From the NCBI GenBank assembly GCA_029721435.1, contig CM056587.1:11863167-11927166 (forward strand): a stretch of 64,000 nt of DNA, in the 5' to 3' direction. This DNA is from Gymnothorax reevesii (lineage: Eukaryota > Chordata > Actinopteri > Anguilliformes > Muraenidae). The notes beneath the pieces are model-generated. The model had not been told where the DNA came from. It saw only the letters and a list, made by a program, of their open reading frames with translations, and did not search any database. The position numbers were made by a program, and so were the translations under genes. Shown here in pieces: positions 35,430 to 45,782 of this stretch (position 1 is its first letter; every line of letters starts with the position of its first letter).

Positions 35430-36938
35430 CTCAGCAACAAAAGTTTCTGTGACACCATTTATGTGTATGTTATAAATGACACGCAAAGATCTCAATGCAA
35501 TCAATATGTTTATTTAACAGGAGAAACACTGACTTTTCAGTGCCAACGTCACTCAAAATGAAAAATGTCATTTTCATGCGTCATGAAGCACTTGTCTGAC
35601 GTCTAACCAATTGTGACCTTCACACTTCAATACCGGGTGTGACTTCCTCGTGCCATGATGCAAGCAACGCATCTCCGGCGCATGGACCGAATCAGATGTG
35701 CCAGAAATTGCTGTGGGATGTCATTCCAAATCTAACGTAGACGTTGTCGCAATTCCTGGAGTGTAGCTGGCGGGTTATCCAACCGCCGCAAACGTCGATC
35801 CATCTCGTCCCAAAGATGCTCGATTGGGGACATGTCTGGGGATCTGGCTGGCCATGGCAGGACATTGACATGTTGTTGCATCAGATACTGCTGTACAATC
35901 CTTGCAACGTGTGCTCTGGCGTTATCATGTTGCAGCGTTATTCCGGGACCATGTTGCATCAAAAACGGTACCACCAATGGCCGTAGCACTTCATCGCGAT
36001 ATCTTTGACCTGTCAGATTTCCATCAATAACAAGCAAATCTGTTCTGTTTCTAGCCGTGATCCCTCCCCAAATCATGACACTACCACCTCCAAAACGATC
36101 AAATTCCTGAACACAGTTGTTGGCATAACGTTCTCCACGTCGACAGTATACACGTAAACGACCATCACATCGGTTAAGCATGAATCTCGATTCATCAGTG
36201 AAGAGTACAAGATCCCACTGACATTGGATCCACCGTCGATGTTGTTGTGCCCACTGTAGACGCAGTCGTCGGTGTTGTACTGTGAGTATTGGACGTCTTG
36301 CTGGCCGACGTGGGACAATGCCAAAATGACGGAGACGGCGACGGATTGTCTGTGCAGACAGTCGCCTCAAACCAGGTATCGTTCTTGCAGTTATGGTTGC
36401 AGGTTGGAATCGATTTCGGAGATGGGTTGTTCGAATCCAGTTGTCCTGTCTGGGAGTGGTTACTCGTGGACGGCCGCTGCGAGGACGGTCTCTGACATGT
36501 CTTGTCTGCTGATGACGCTGCCATAAGTTCCAAATGGTGTTTCGGTGGACATTCAGGCGATGAGCAACTTCCCTCTGCGAGGTTCCAGATTCAATCATCC
36601 CAATGGCCCTCCACCGATCATTTTCAGACAGTCTTGGCATTTAGAGGGTAGAGTTCCTGATCCGAAATGGCTGTGTTTTCGATAAGTGATGCTTCCGTCG
36701 TTCATCAGGCACAATGTGAACATTCCAAAAATTCTCCTCTTTTATTGCCATCCACAAGCATGATTTACGCACATTTTCACGTGCAAAGTCATTTTCTCGC
36801 ATTTTCATGATTTCCATTTCAATGTTGTGTTTACGTGTACTGTTTCAGTCTGATATCACCATGTATGACAATTTCATAATTGCGTTATGAAAAATAATTA
36901 ACAATATTGGTGTCACAGAAACTTTTGTTATCACAAGC
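35430..36938 (-). mobile_element. Near-complete Tc1 (DD34E) transposon
   Basis: The ends carry the inverted-repeat block AACAAAAGTTTCTGTGACAC, identical in both (left at about 35435-35454, right as its reverse complement at about 36913-36932), and TA dinucleotides flank the element (35428-35429, 36939-36940). The total of 1,509 bp is a normal size for Tc1. One transposase gene is on the minus strand with about 300 bp of 5' leader and about 200 bp of 3' sequence. It is the least decayed element of the window, implying the most recent activity. Confidence 0.9.
35732..36640 (-). CDS. Tc1-family DD34E transposase, C-terminus cut by an amber codon
   Basis: A 302-residue protein starting MPRLSENDRWRAIG, the usual start of this Tc1 group. 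Residues 1-50 form the first helix-turn-helix (TSQREVAHRLNVHRNTIWNL); GRPR at 56-59 is the linker motif; a second HTH follows to about 110. The catalytic domain has D149 (LFTDESRF), the GGGSVMIWGG box at 184-193, D239 (LQHDNARAH) and E274 (SPIEHLWDEM). There are 34 residues between D239 and E274, hence DD34E. The enzyme would act in the nucleus, excising the element and inserting it at TA. The frame ends at a TAG (35732-35734), but beyond it the same frame stays open for 34 codons to a TGA at 35627-35629, ending RGSHTRY, which matches the usual end of this family. So one substitution probably shortened a 337-codon gene. Whether the shortened form is active is unknown. Plus-strand ORFs here are shadows. 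Confidence 0.92.
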   Translation of the reverse strand: MPRLSENDRWRAIGMIESGTSQREVAHRLNVHRNTIWNLWQRHQQTRHVRDRPRSGRPRVTTPRQDNWIRTTHLRNRFQPATITARTIPGLRRLSAQTIRRRLRHFGIVPRRPARRPILTVQHRRLRLQWAQQHRRWIQCQWDLVLFTDESRFMLNRCDGRLRVYCRRGERYANNCVQEFDRFGGGSVMIWGGITARNRTDLLVIDGNLTGQRYRDEVLRPLVVPFLMQHGPGITLQHDNARAHVARIVQQYLMQQHVNVLPWPARSPDMSPIEHLWDEMDRRLRRLDNPPATLQELRQRLR

Positions 36939-38114
36939 TAACAAATACTGTGTCAAAGTTGGTGGTGTTGGCTGATTCATGTTTTAATATTGAGGTGAAA
37001 ACAGAGACTGTGTTCTTTTTTCAAAACGATAGTATTTTCCAACAAGGCAGCAACATTTTTTTTACAATATCCGCCACCAATTAGTCTATTTCACAAGATG
37101 GCCACGCCTATAGGAAAGCAGATAAAAACACTTCCTGCGGCTAAAACGATAGTGGCATAGAGGAATATACTGTCCATTTGTCTTCTCGCAATCTCCTCTT
37201 TCTTTGTCTGAAGAGATTATTACAGCTGTGGTCCGTATTTTGGAATTACGGGGAAGCATGAGGAGGTACGTATAAATTTTTCTAAGGTTATTAGGTTAGC
37301 CTTTTCTTTTAATTTGTTTTTGATTGTATAGGTATGACTTATGATAGCTGGCATTTTAGCTAATTTGGCTAACTTGCCTGCAAAAATGTTAGCTAGCATA
37401 GAACTTTATGACTTAATAAATGCCTGTGTTTGTAAAACCTGCTGTTTGTATGTTTGTTTGTTTGTTTTTTTTAGCTTAACCTAGCTCTGTCTACTCTCAG
37501 ACATTGCATAGTGGTCACTAGGGTTGGTTGATATATCGTTCAGTCACTGAGGAAGTCACTTGGGAAGCTAGCTAATAGTACCAAGGTTGTAGCTCCAATG
37601 AGGCGAGATTGGGGGTTCGCTAGCAAGGTGAGTTATGTTGGGCTTGAAGCCATATTTTAATTTTTTGTCACGAACATAGCTTGGTTTTATCCAGGCTAGA
37701 ACGCTTAGCAATGGTATCTGATAGGGAGCTTGAGGTTTGCCCTGCCAGCTTATGCAAAGAAAGTCTGGCTAAATGTAACTTGCGTCGCAGTGGATGGCTA
37801 TCTAGCTACCTAGTAAATTAAGATATTGCAAATGTATGCTGATTAATGACCACCATTACCTGACGTTTCTATTTAAGCACTGCAGCTGCTGCGACTTGCG
37901 TTTTCAACTGTCACCTTGGCATTCCATCTGGGGTAGCCAGTGAAAGACCAGTAACCATCGCCAACTCAGCGCTTTCTTCTCCAGAAGCAGTATTCCCAAA
38001 AAGGCGAAAATGGAGTTTTCCGTCTAGGCACCAATTATCAACAAAATTAATATAGACCATACCTGCGTAGAGTTGGTTAAGGTGTAGCCTTGAACCACAA
38101 AAAAAAAAAAATTA
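36939..38114. other. No gene recognised
   Basis: Contains a (TGTT)n run near 37446-37466. A short segment ending GGGAAGCATGAGGAG followed by GTACGT near 37265 could be imagined as a first exon with splice donor, but nothing else supports it. Confidence 0.4.
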
Positions 38115-38457
38115 CCCGTACTGTTCTGAATATAAAACAATGTTTCTTCCCAGGAAATCCACTTTCAAAAATTGGGTTCGTCTTATTTTTGGGGACTCAG
38201 CTTTTTAGTCAAAATCAGTGATTCTGTGTATTCTAGAGTCTATAGTCAATATAAATTGACAACAATAGATGGCGCTGAACAACATCCTGCCTTGTTTTAT
38301 ATTGGTTTTTCTCAAGGTTTTATCAGTATTTTCAAATATATATATTCATGATTAAAACAAGACGTCATGATAACCCCCTTTTTTTCCAAAAATCCGTCTT
38401 GAGAAAGGGGGGTCATCTTTCATCCAAAATCCTTTTATATTCGGAACGACACGGTGA
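38115..38457. mobile_element. TA-flanked MITE
   Basis: Imperfect inverted repeats: CCGTACTGTTCTGAATATAA on the left and, reverse-complemented, CCGTGTCGTTCCGAATATAA on the right, matching 18 of 22 over the aligned block. TA lies at 38113-38114 and 38458-38459. There is an internal CCCCC...GGGGGG pairing near 38366-38413. Similar short elements whose ends read 'gaatataagacga' are common in vertebrates; a Tc1/mariner-pogo origin is inferred from the TA flank. Confidence 0.6.
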
Positions 38458-40732
38458 TAATGATTTTTATTGCTTCCTTGGTAAATATGTAATTGATGTA
38501 CGTTGTAATACAGACTACAGAGATACTGCAAAAATGAAAAGCAAATTTACGTTTTACTACCCCTTATGTATTGGAAATGTTGATCCAGAGTAAATCTTAT
38601 TTTGCTCATGTGATGTTTTTTTTTTTTTTAATAGTCAGTTATCATATGTGGGACATACTGAAATAAATGCCCCATCAAGGAAATTGAACAACCTTGGGTT
38701 TTTGACATCCAGACATCTAACAGCAGTGAATGAATGAAATCGTAACTATAATATCATTATTGTTAGTAAAATCCAAGAGTAAGCTAAGCAAGCCCAACTG
38801 GGTGGCAGGCGTACACTGAGGTGTCCCAGTCTGAGACTTATGAAGTCTTGCCACCTTATTTATTAAATTTCCCCCGGGTGTACTCAATGAATCTCCAGGG
38901 CTTGTGAAATTAAGATTTCAAACAAAGTCTACATCATACCCCATTACAGCAGGTTCCAAATATATCCCTGCTGCTGCTTACATGACCGTATACAACAGAT
39001 TTGGCACAGGTCCCATGGTTATGTAAAAAGGGTGTAACTCATGTCATTACTGGACAAAGATGATTGAGAATGAAAAACTTCAAAAAAAAAAAAACAATTT
39101 TATTTGAAAAAATGTACTTTGTTAGGGCACTGCTTCAGAGCCAGCTGATGCACTTGTACTGCTCAATTCTAAAGCCTAAAGGTACAAACCTCTTCAAGTG
39201 AAGAGCATGGAAGTATCAAATGGCATATTTAAGATGTACCCCAGATCTTCCAGTTCTCAGATCCTTTCCAAAGGTGAGCAAGTGCACCTGATGGAATAAA
39301 AACAAAAAAAGGCAAAGCTATTTATGTATAGAATGTCATACAATAAAAATAACTTAAATTAATAAGAAATATGGCACAAAGACAGTGTAAAAACCCAAGG
39401 AGACTAGATGATAAAAGAGCTATAGTAAATGAGTAGTTGGAGTACTATCTGAAGGACTGTATCTTACAAGGTAATAGTGCAAATGACCACTAAACACTAA
39501 TATTCTGAGGAAGACACAGGTTGAAACGTCAGTCATCTTTTCCCCTCAATAAACGTGCAGATTTGTTAAGTGGGCTCCAGTGTTTTTACTTTTGGGTAGT
39601 CTTTTTGAAGTACCCAGGTAAAAGTCTTTTTCTATGTTTATTGTCCTTTACTGTTGAACACCTCTCCTCACTTTTGAAACTTGGCTGCAGCGCGTTGGAC
39701 TTTTGCATATTGACTAATAAAACACCTTGGTAAATTTGCGAAGACTGAAGCAAGTAGTACCAATAAATCATAATTCAGCAGCTAAAGGTTGTCACTGTGT
39801 CTTCATGAAATCACGAAAGAAGTTGAACAAATTGATCCCTTACATCTACATAAGCGGTCGCTAATGGACTGAAAATATTAAGCGCTAGCCTGCATTGCAG
39901 GATGTGCCAAAAGTGAGCACAGAAGTTCAGAGTAATGTACTTTTTTATTTCACTTTTTATTTAAGTAATTAAAACAATGTTCTTAGTTGAATTTACAACG
40001 TTGCAGCATTGCAGAAAGAAGAAAGATGAGTGTTAAATTGCCAAAGGATCATTCTAATCTTTGGAAAATCATCAAACACTGGTCGGTACAAATGCATTAC
40101 CCACACAAGCCATTCTCAACCACAGCTTACTGACGTTTACTAAACCGGTAATAAACAACTTCGGAGACGTGATATCTAGAAAACAAATTCATAGATGTAT
40201 GTTTGCTAGCTAAACTGTGAAAGATATCTTTGATACTAGCATAGTTTGAGTGAACACCGAAGACTACCAAACTAGCCACGGATTAAAGCATGAACGATAG
40301 GTAGCAAGCTAATGCTAGTATTTTTATGTTCCATTAAGTTAATTGTTGATGCCATAATGTTGTCTCAATTGGCTAATAACTCTAAAATTTTCCGGTTTAC
40401 CGTGCTTTGCAGATCGTGTTTTTTGCCTCGATTTTTTAATGCATGGCTGAAGTTTGCTGCGTGATTTGCAAGAAGGAGCAAGATAGCTAAGTACCTGCAG
40501 GAGGACAGCAATCGTAGTCAATGCTCCAAAAAGTTCTGCACTAGGTGAATCCGTCCTCTTATCGGTTTTTCAACCCAACCCCTTTCTTCGCCATTGCCGT
40601 CACTTGTATTTTCATTCCCCAGTGCACATGGATCTGAATGGAACAGCTTAGTGAGCATTGCACTCTCAGGTACCTTGGTAGTTATATCTCATAATCGTAA
40701 ATATTCCTCCGTCATCTCTTCTTACGTACAAA
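38458..40732. other. No gene recognised; possible Penelope-like trace
   Basis: At about 39500-39575, CTGAGGAAGACACAGGTTGA, then AACGTCAGTCATC and CAATAAACGTGCAG resembles the 'ctga-gaag...gaaacgtc' segment found in the terminal repeats of many Penelope-like elements. It is short and unsupported by protein. Nothing else recognised. Confidence 0.35.
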
Positions 40733-40957
40733 ATGAAATGGGTGTTGAGTATTAGACGCCAAATGCAGCGGCCAGAATTAAGGCAAAAACAGCTGAGAAC
40801 GGAGAGACTCAGAATAAAAATGCAAGACTCACGCTACCGACGGACCTGGCAGTCGTCCGAGGTAGAAAGCAGGCGAGCTCGAAGGTACAAAAAGAAAAGG
40901 GAAAATAAAACAAAGATTCCCTTTCTCACTTCCACTAAACCTCAAATATGCAGCTAA
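40733..40957 (+). CDS. Basic-rich ORF of unknown nature (74 aa)
   Basis: A short plus-strand ORF very rich in Arg, Lys and Gln: RRQMQRPELRQKQLRTERLR near the start and SRRARRYKKKRENK toward the end. The 'RPELRQKQL/RTERLRIKMQDSRYRR' style resembles imperfect basic repeats in proteins of fish Helitron-like and other mobile elements, but I cannot name a family. The ORF ends at a TAA and no further coding sequence follows in any frame. It may be a fragment of a transposon protein or chance. Confidence 0.25.
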   Translation: MKWVLSIRRQMQRPELRQKQLRTERLRIKMQDSRYRRTWQSSEVESRRARRYKKKRENKTKIPFLTSTKPQICS

Positions 40958-41790
40958 TCTCCCTAACAATTCTGTCCAGAGACCTTACCGGCTAAAGAGC
41001 AAAAGTAACACTGACACTCTAGCAATGGAAGCAAGGCGGAGCTAGAGCTTAAATAGAGTCTGGGCAACGCCCCCAGTTCATGCCAGCTGGCCCAGGAATA
41101 CGATTGGGAGCAAAACGATATCGTCCCGGACGAGAGCAGCAAAAAAAGTTCTGAACGTCTCCAAACCATAACACAAAATTCATATCCTCACGTCGTCTTC
41201 AGTGGGAAAACCGAGAAAAGAGAGGTCGGCTTGTCTCTTCGAGTTACAATTTAAACAGTCAGGACTGGGAACACCCGACTACTAACACTCTGCCAATGTT
41301 GATTCACAGATCACCAAGCTAGCATAAACTGGCGGAAGTCCTGCTTCCCGCTTTGTATACCCGGAAATGTGAAACGGTCCTATGGGAGTCAAAAATCTGT
41401 CCCAGCATGCATTGGGCAAATCACCATAAAACCACCTGGTGTAAATAAGCCCAGGATTTATGGAAGGGAGAATATTTTAAAAAATAAAAATAAAAAAACT
41501 GTTTCAAAATGAATAAGCCAAAGCAGATTCACATTGCCTTGTTTTGGTAAATTGCATGTAAAGAAAAAGCTATTGAATAATATTTTAAGTAAATAAATCA
41601 ATAAATAAGCTTTGTTGATATGTAACATCACTGAAAATGGGACAAAAACTTGTATAAGGGGCTGGGATGAAGCATCGGTCCCAATTCTGGTTTGAGGGGA
41701 GAGAGTTGATTGATAGTTGGATAATGATTTGGTTTAGATATATTTGGTTCCATTTGATGTTCGATGTACATAGGCACCGACATGGTAAGA
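40958..41790. other. No gene recognised
   Basis: Moderately GC sequence at 40960-41440 with AGCATGCATTGGGC near 41405, then AT-rich DNA. Nothing identified. Confidence 0.45.
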
Positions 41791-42021
41791 TGTCCTGTGC
41801 TTGTGTGTACTGGTAATCTTGTGCTAGAATCTGAAGTGTGTGTGTACTGATAAACGTGTGCTAGGATCTGCCGCACTTGTGTATACAAGTAAGCATGTGC
41901 TGGGATGTGCAGTGTTTTTATGTATAGGTTAATGTATAATAGGATGTGCTGTGCCTGTGTGTGCAGCTAAGCGTGTACAAGGATGTTTTTCACTTGAGTG
42001 TACAGTTAAGTCCTTTGCTGG
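41791..42021 (+). repeat. 39-bp minisatellite, six units
   Basis: Six tandem diverged units of 41, 37, 39, 39, 39 and 36 bp share TGTGCTG(T/G)GC, TGTGTGTAC and AAGC(G/A)TGTGC..GGATG. The three central units are exactly 39 bp. Confidence 0.8.
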
Positions 42022-43667
42022 TCTCCATAGGTATTAAATTGTTTGGCCTTTGCATTAACAGTAAATACTGACATCAGGCCAGCAGTGTTTGCATTATAAG
42101 TGTCAAGACTTATTTGTTTGGTTGTCTGTTTTTTGCTGTCTGACAGTGGCAAGCTGGTTTTCTTATTTTTTCCTGTTGCCTCCCTGAGCTGTCGACCCAT
42201 TCCCTGCTCAGTGTTTCTATTCCACAAGAAAAGGAGGCCAACGCCTGGCTGCTTTTCAGAATGCAACCGAAATATTGCATCAATTACTTTCTTCTATATT
42301 TTCATGCAAAACAAACTTTTGATGAAATCACTTTACCATTTAAATCCATGAAAGGGATTAGAGGGCAATCAACATGAAAATTAACTGTATGCATAATGCG
42401 TGGCAGTAAATAAAATTACATAATTTCCACAGATATTAGGAAGTTCTTTTTTTCATAGAAACAGTGGTCTGTGCATGAAATGGTTTGGTAGATCATGTAA
42501 TTGAGGCTCAAACTGAATGAGCTTCCAAGACCAGACTAGAGCTAGTTTTTGGTGGAACTAAGCATCAGATACATATAAACTGTAGCTGGGATAATTGTGA
42601 GCAATTTTCGACGAATGGCTTGTTCCCGTAATTATGTTATGTTGCATTAGTTCGTGACCTCACTGGGCAAACAAAAATCTAGGAACACTTTCAGAGATTG
42701 GCATTTTTGAAGGGCTCTGAGCTGAAATGTTAAGTGTAATTTTGTTTAAAATACCCACTTTAATTCAGGAATATATTTTGGTGAGATGAACGTGGTCAGC
42801 ATCTGCACTGTTTATGTGGTTGCTATAAAATTTCACTGAACTGTCTAACAGGCCTGCATGGACAAACGTATACTTTAATATAACATATATTGCTTTTTAA
42901 TGTATACTTTAGCTGGTTCTCCAGTTGCTTGTGGTCTGAAGCTCTCCAAGCCCACATAAAACATATGGCCTGCCACATTCTTTTGCATTGTTTTCACTGG
43001 GGCAAGTCATTGGAATATAAAAAAGACGTTTTTCTGCATTTAGACTTCACTTTCAAAGTGTTTGTGCCCAAGGGCATCTGAGTACCAGGCTTAGTTTCTC
43101 GACAGTTGGTCTACCTCCAGATAAAATCCATTAACTCCTGCATAGCATGCAAAACACTGTTGGTTTTCATGCCTTGTCATTCCTGGTAATTGCCACAGAG
43201 GGGGCTGTGTCTATTACATGTCTAATTAAGCTATGAAATGACTTACAGTTCAAAAATTTGTGTCTCTCATGGTATAGCAGTGTGTTCATGGAAACTTTCA
43301 CATCTGTATGGATTCCACAAACACTGAAAGATATGCGCTTTGGAGAAACCTATAATGTCTTCCAGATTACTATTACTTTTTTAGGGATGTCCCTGCTTGT
43401 GTCAGCAAGACCAAACCAAACCACATTCAGCATGTACTGCAACAACATGGCTCAGTAATTTGACAGCATTGGTGATAGACCGGTCTGCCTGCAGTCCAGA
43501 CCTGTTGCATTATATTGTGCAGAATGTGATAATTCAGAACCTGCGGGGTTGAGCAGCAGATGGAAAAATGGGAACAGGACAAACTCAAAACCTAGTATAT
43601 GGCTGGACTGTTTAGGGTCTATATATGAAGTTGTGGGCAATGAGCCACGGTCAATGGGGAAAGTACA
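42022..43667. other. No gene recognised
   Basis: Only short ORFs. The sequence looks unique. Nothing identified. Confidence 0.5.
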
Positions 43668-43675
43668 CTCGGCTA

Positions 43676-45774
43676 CAAGCAAGGATTAACAACCCAGGGG
43701 CCTCCAACCTGTAGGGGCCCTCAAAGCACCCACTGTTTTATTTATTTAATTTATGTATTTATTTATTTATTTACAAATGAATTAATTGAGTCAGTGTGTG
43801 CACGTATCTGTTGAAATACGAAACAATCAACGTGAAGTTACACTAAGAAGGAAAAATTATGGTTTGTTTGCTGGCTGTTGCCTGATGGGGATGAATCAGG
43901 TGGTGTCGTGATTTGCTTTTTTGTACTTTCCACGCCTTGCAACACGTTCAATAATTGGTGGAGCAGCAAAAAGAAAACCGAGACAATGAACCAAGGGAAA
44001 AAAAAACCGGCTTTTCATAGATGGTTCGCGAGTAAAGACGATGCTGGCCAAGAAGAGGATGGAAACGCCACTGCCCCAGCCTCTTCTCCTACCGAGCACG
44101 TCTCCCCGACACTAATTCGGTCAAAGGAGACTCAGTGGCGGGCAGGTCACCAGTTTAAAGGCCCCACAACTTATCTATTACTTCTACCCATTTCAGCCAT
44201 AATATTAGCTGTTTCAATCACTCAGGCCAGGCGCCAAGATGAAGTGAAGGAGCAGGCTTAAAAATTTCGAGCTGGCATTTTGTTGATTAAAATAAAATAA
44301 ATTGATTGAACCGCATGGCTAAACAACAACAACATAATTGCTTGTTATTTAGCATTTTTTTCTATGGCAGAAAAGCGATGGCAGAGCCTTTGGGAAGGCT
44401 GGGATGAAGAGGTAAGCCTTTCTTTTCCTCTCACTGGACAAGCTCTTCAACTTCATACCAGCGCCGAGGGTTTGTCCCCCTTTTGTGAATGGTACATGGA
44501 CAGAACATGACCCCTAAGGCTACTGTTGAAAAAAAAAAAACATTTATTAATCAGGTTACTCGCATAATAAGGTCCGCTCGTGTTAATATCCCGTTGAAGC
44601 TTAGCTCATTAAATCCATGGTCATGGATAGGTATATAGCTAGAGTATCTCTAATGAGTGAGCTAGAGATATAAAATTTATGTGATGAAAATGACCGCTAG
44701 AGTCTCATAAATTGGATATCTCAGGCCCACAAATATATTAACGTCCCATTAATATCAACGTCGTAAACTATTTGGAAAATTAATGAAAAGCGTTATCTTC
44801 TATTCGGCGGTTTATTCAAGTCAATAGGATAAATTATTAGCTAGCTAGTATGGTAACGGTACTATTAAATTAAATTTAAGTTTATACAACAACGGCTACT
44901 CATATAACTTATTATTTAAATGGCCCAAAGCTCATCAGAGCTCACCAGAATTGTCAAGGTAACGTTAGTCATTAAATTAGGAGCAGTTGCAGCTGTTTTA
45001 TTTATAAGATAACTTTGTTGAGTACCTGTTTTGTCTCTACCGCTCTGCCAGAGAGGTGCGCGACTCGCAAGCGGTGACAGCGGTAGGCAACTGGAATGGA
45101 TGCAGCGACGGATGACAGGCAGGAAGCTCGGCAAATCATTTTATTCGGACCGAAGAAGATGATTGGTTAGACTTTTATCAGAAATATATGAGAATTGAAT
45201 ATTGATGAGTTTCAACACCTGGTGGATTTCTTTTACTTTTCAGTGTGCCATACGCTTATTAGGAGCATTTTAAGATCACAAAAGAAAAGTGTAAAAATGC
45301 CAGAAGGGTAAGAATTGCTTCAACCTCATAGGTGTATGGCTTGAGTGCAAGTTTGCACCATCATTTTACTTATCTATGATTGCATCTTTAAACATTTATC
45401 AAGATCAACATAATGATTATTGTATTTTATTTATGTTCACTGTTTAGTGCTATTCTGTTTGTCTGCATGTGTCAACAGATGGTTGTGGTCAGTATTGATG
45501 GGTCAGCCTGGCTGGGTTTTGTTATTTCGTGTTGCTTGCATTGCTATATAAATGATGTTTGACGTTGCTGTATTATTGTCCTTATGTGTTTTTGTTTCCT
45601 GTTGTTCTGTATGGCTTTTTCAGTCTTGAGAGTGCACACAAGAAAATAAAAATGATGAATGTATTAATAAATATTTTTAAATAAATAATAAATATTAAAT
45701 TATTTTGGGGGGAAGGGGTGGGGGGCCTCCAAGATCTTGTGCCGAGGGGCTTCTGCATTCTTAATCCAGGCTTG
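43676..45774 (+). mobile_element. hAT-like DNA transposon with 8-bp target duplication
   Basis: The left end CAAGCAAGGATTAACAACCC and the right end, reverse-complemented CAAGCCTGGATTAAGAATGC, are inverted repeats matching at most positions. Both are followed inward by GGGGCC/GGCCCC-rich text. Flanking octamers CTCGGCTA (43668-43675) and CTCGGCTG (45775-45782) form an 8-bp target-site duplication with one mismatch, as made by hAT transposases. At 2,099 bp it is shorter than autonomous hAT elements usually are, and no catalytic domain was seen. It carries one 127-codon ORF. Subterminal (TTTA)n is at 43738-43778. Confidence 0.65.
43878..44261 (+). CDS. ORF inside the hAT-like element, unknown function (up to 127 aa)
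   Basis: The frame opens at 43878, but a second Met at 43986 is a more plausible start because what follows (MNQGKKKPAFHRWFASKDDA) resembles the short basic/aromatic starts of some hAT-type transposases and is followed by an acidic, Ser/Pro/Thr-rich spacer (EEDGNATAPASSPTEHVSPT). The C-terminal part holds a hydrophobic run (TYLLLLPISAIILAVSI). No zinc finger, DDE or dimerisation motif is present. It may be the first piece of a deleted transposase, or chance. Confidence 0.3.
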   Translation: MPDGDESGGVVICFFVLSTPCNTFNNWWSSKKKTETMNQGKKKPAFHRWFASKDDAGQEEDGNATAPASSPTEHVSPTLIRSKETQWRAGHQFKGPTTYLLLLPISAIILAVSITQARRQDEVKEQA

Positions 45775-45782
45775 CTCGGCTG

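Noticed and set aside
35744..36526. Plus- and minus-strand ORFs of 68-112 codons within the Tc1 gene
   Set aside because: They are alternative-frame shadows of the 302-residue transposase.
44364..44417. ATG-led mini-exon (MAEKRWQSLWEGWDEE) followed by GTAAGC
   Set aside because: It lies inside the hAT-like element without a matching acceptor or further coding sequence. A similar ATG...GTAAGA at about 45297 suggests coincidence.
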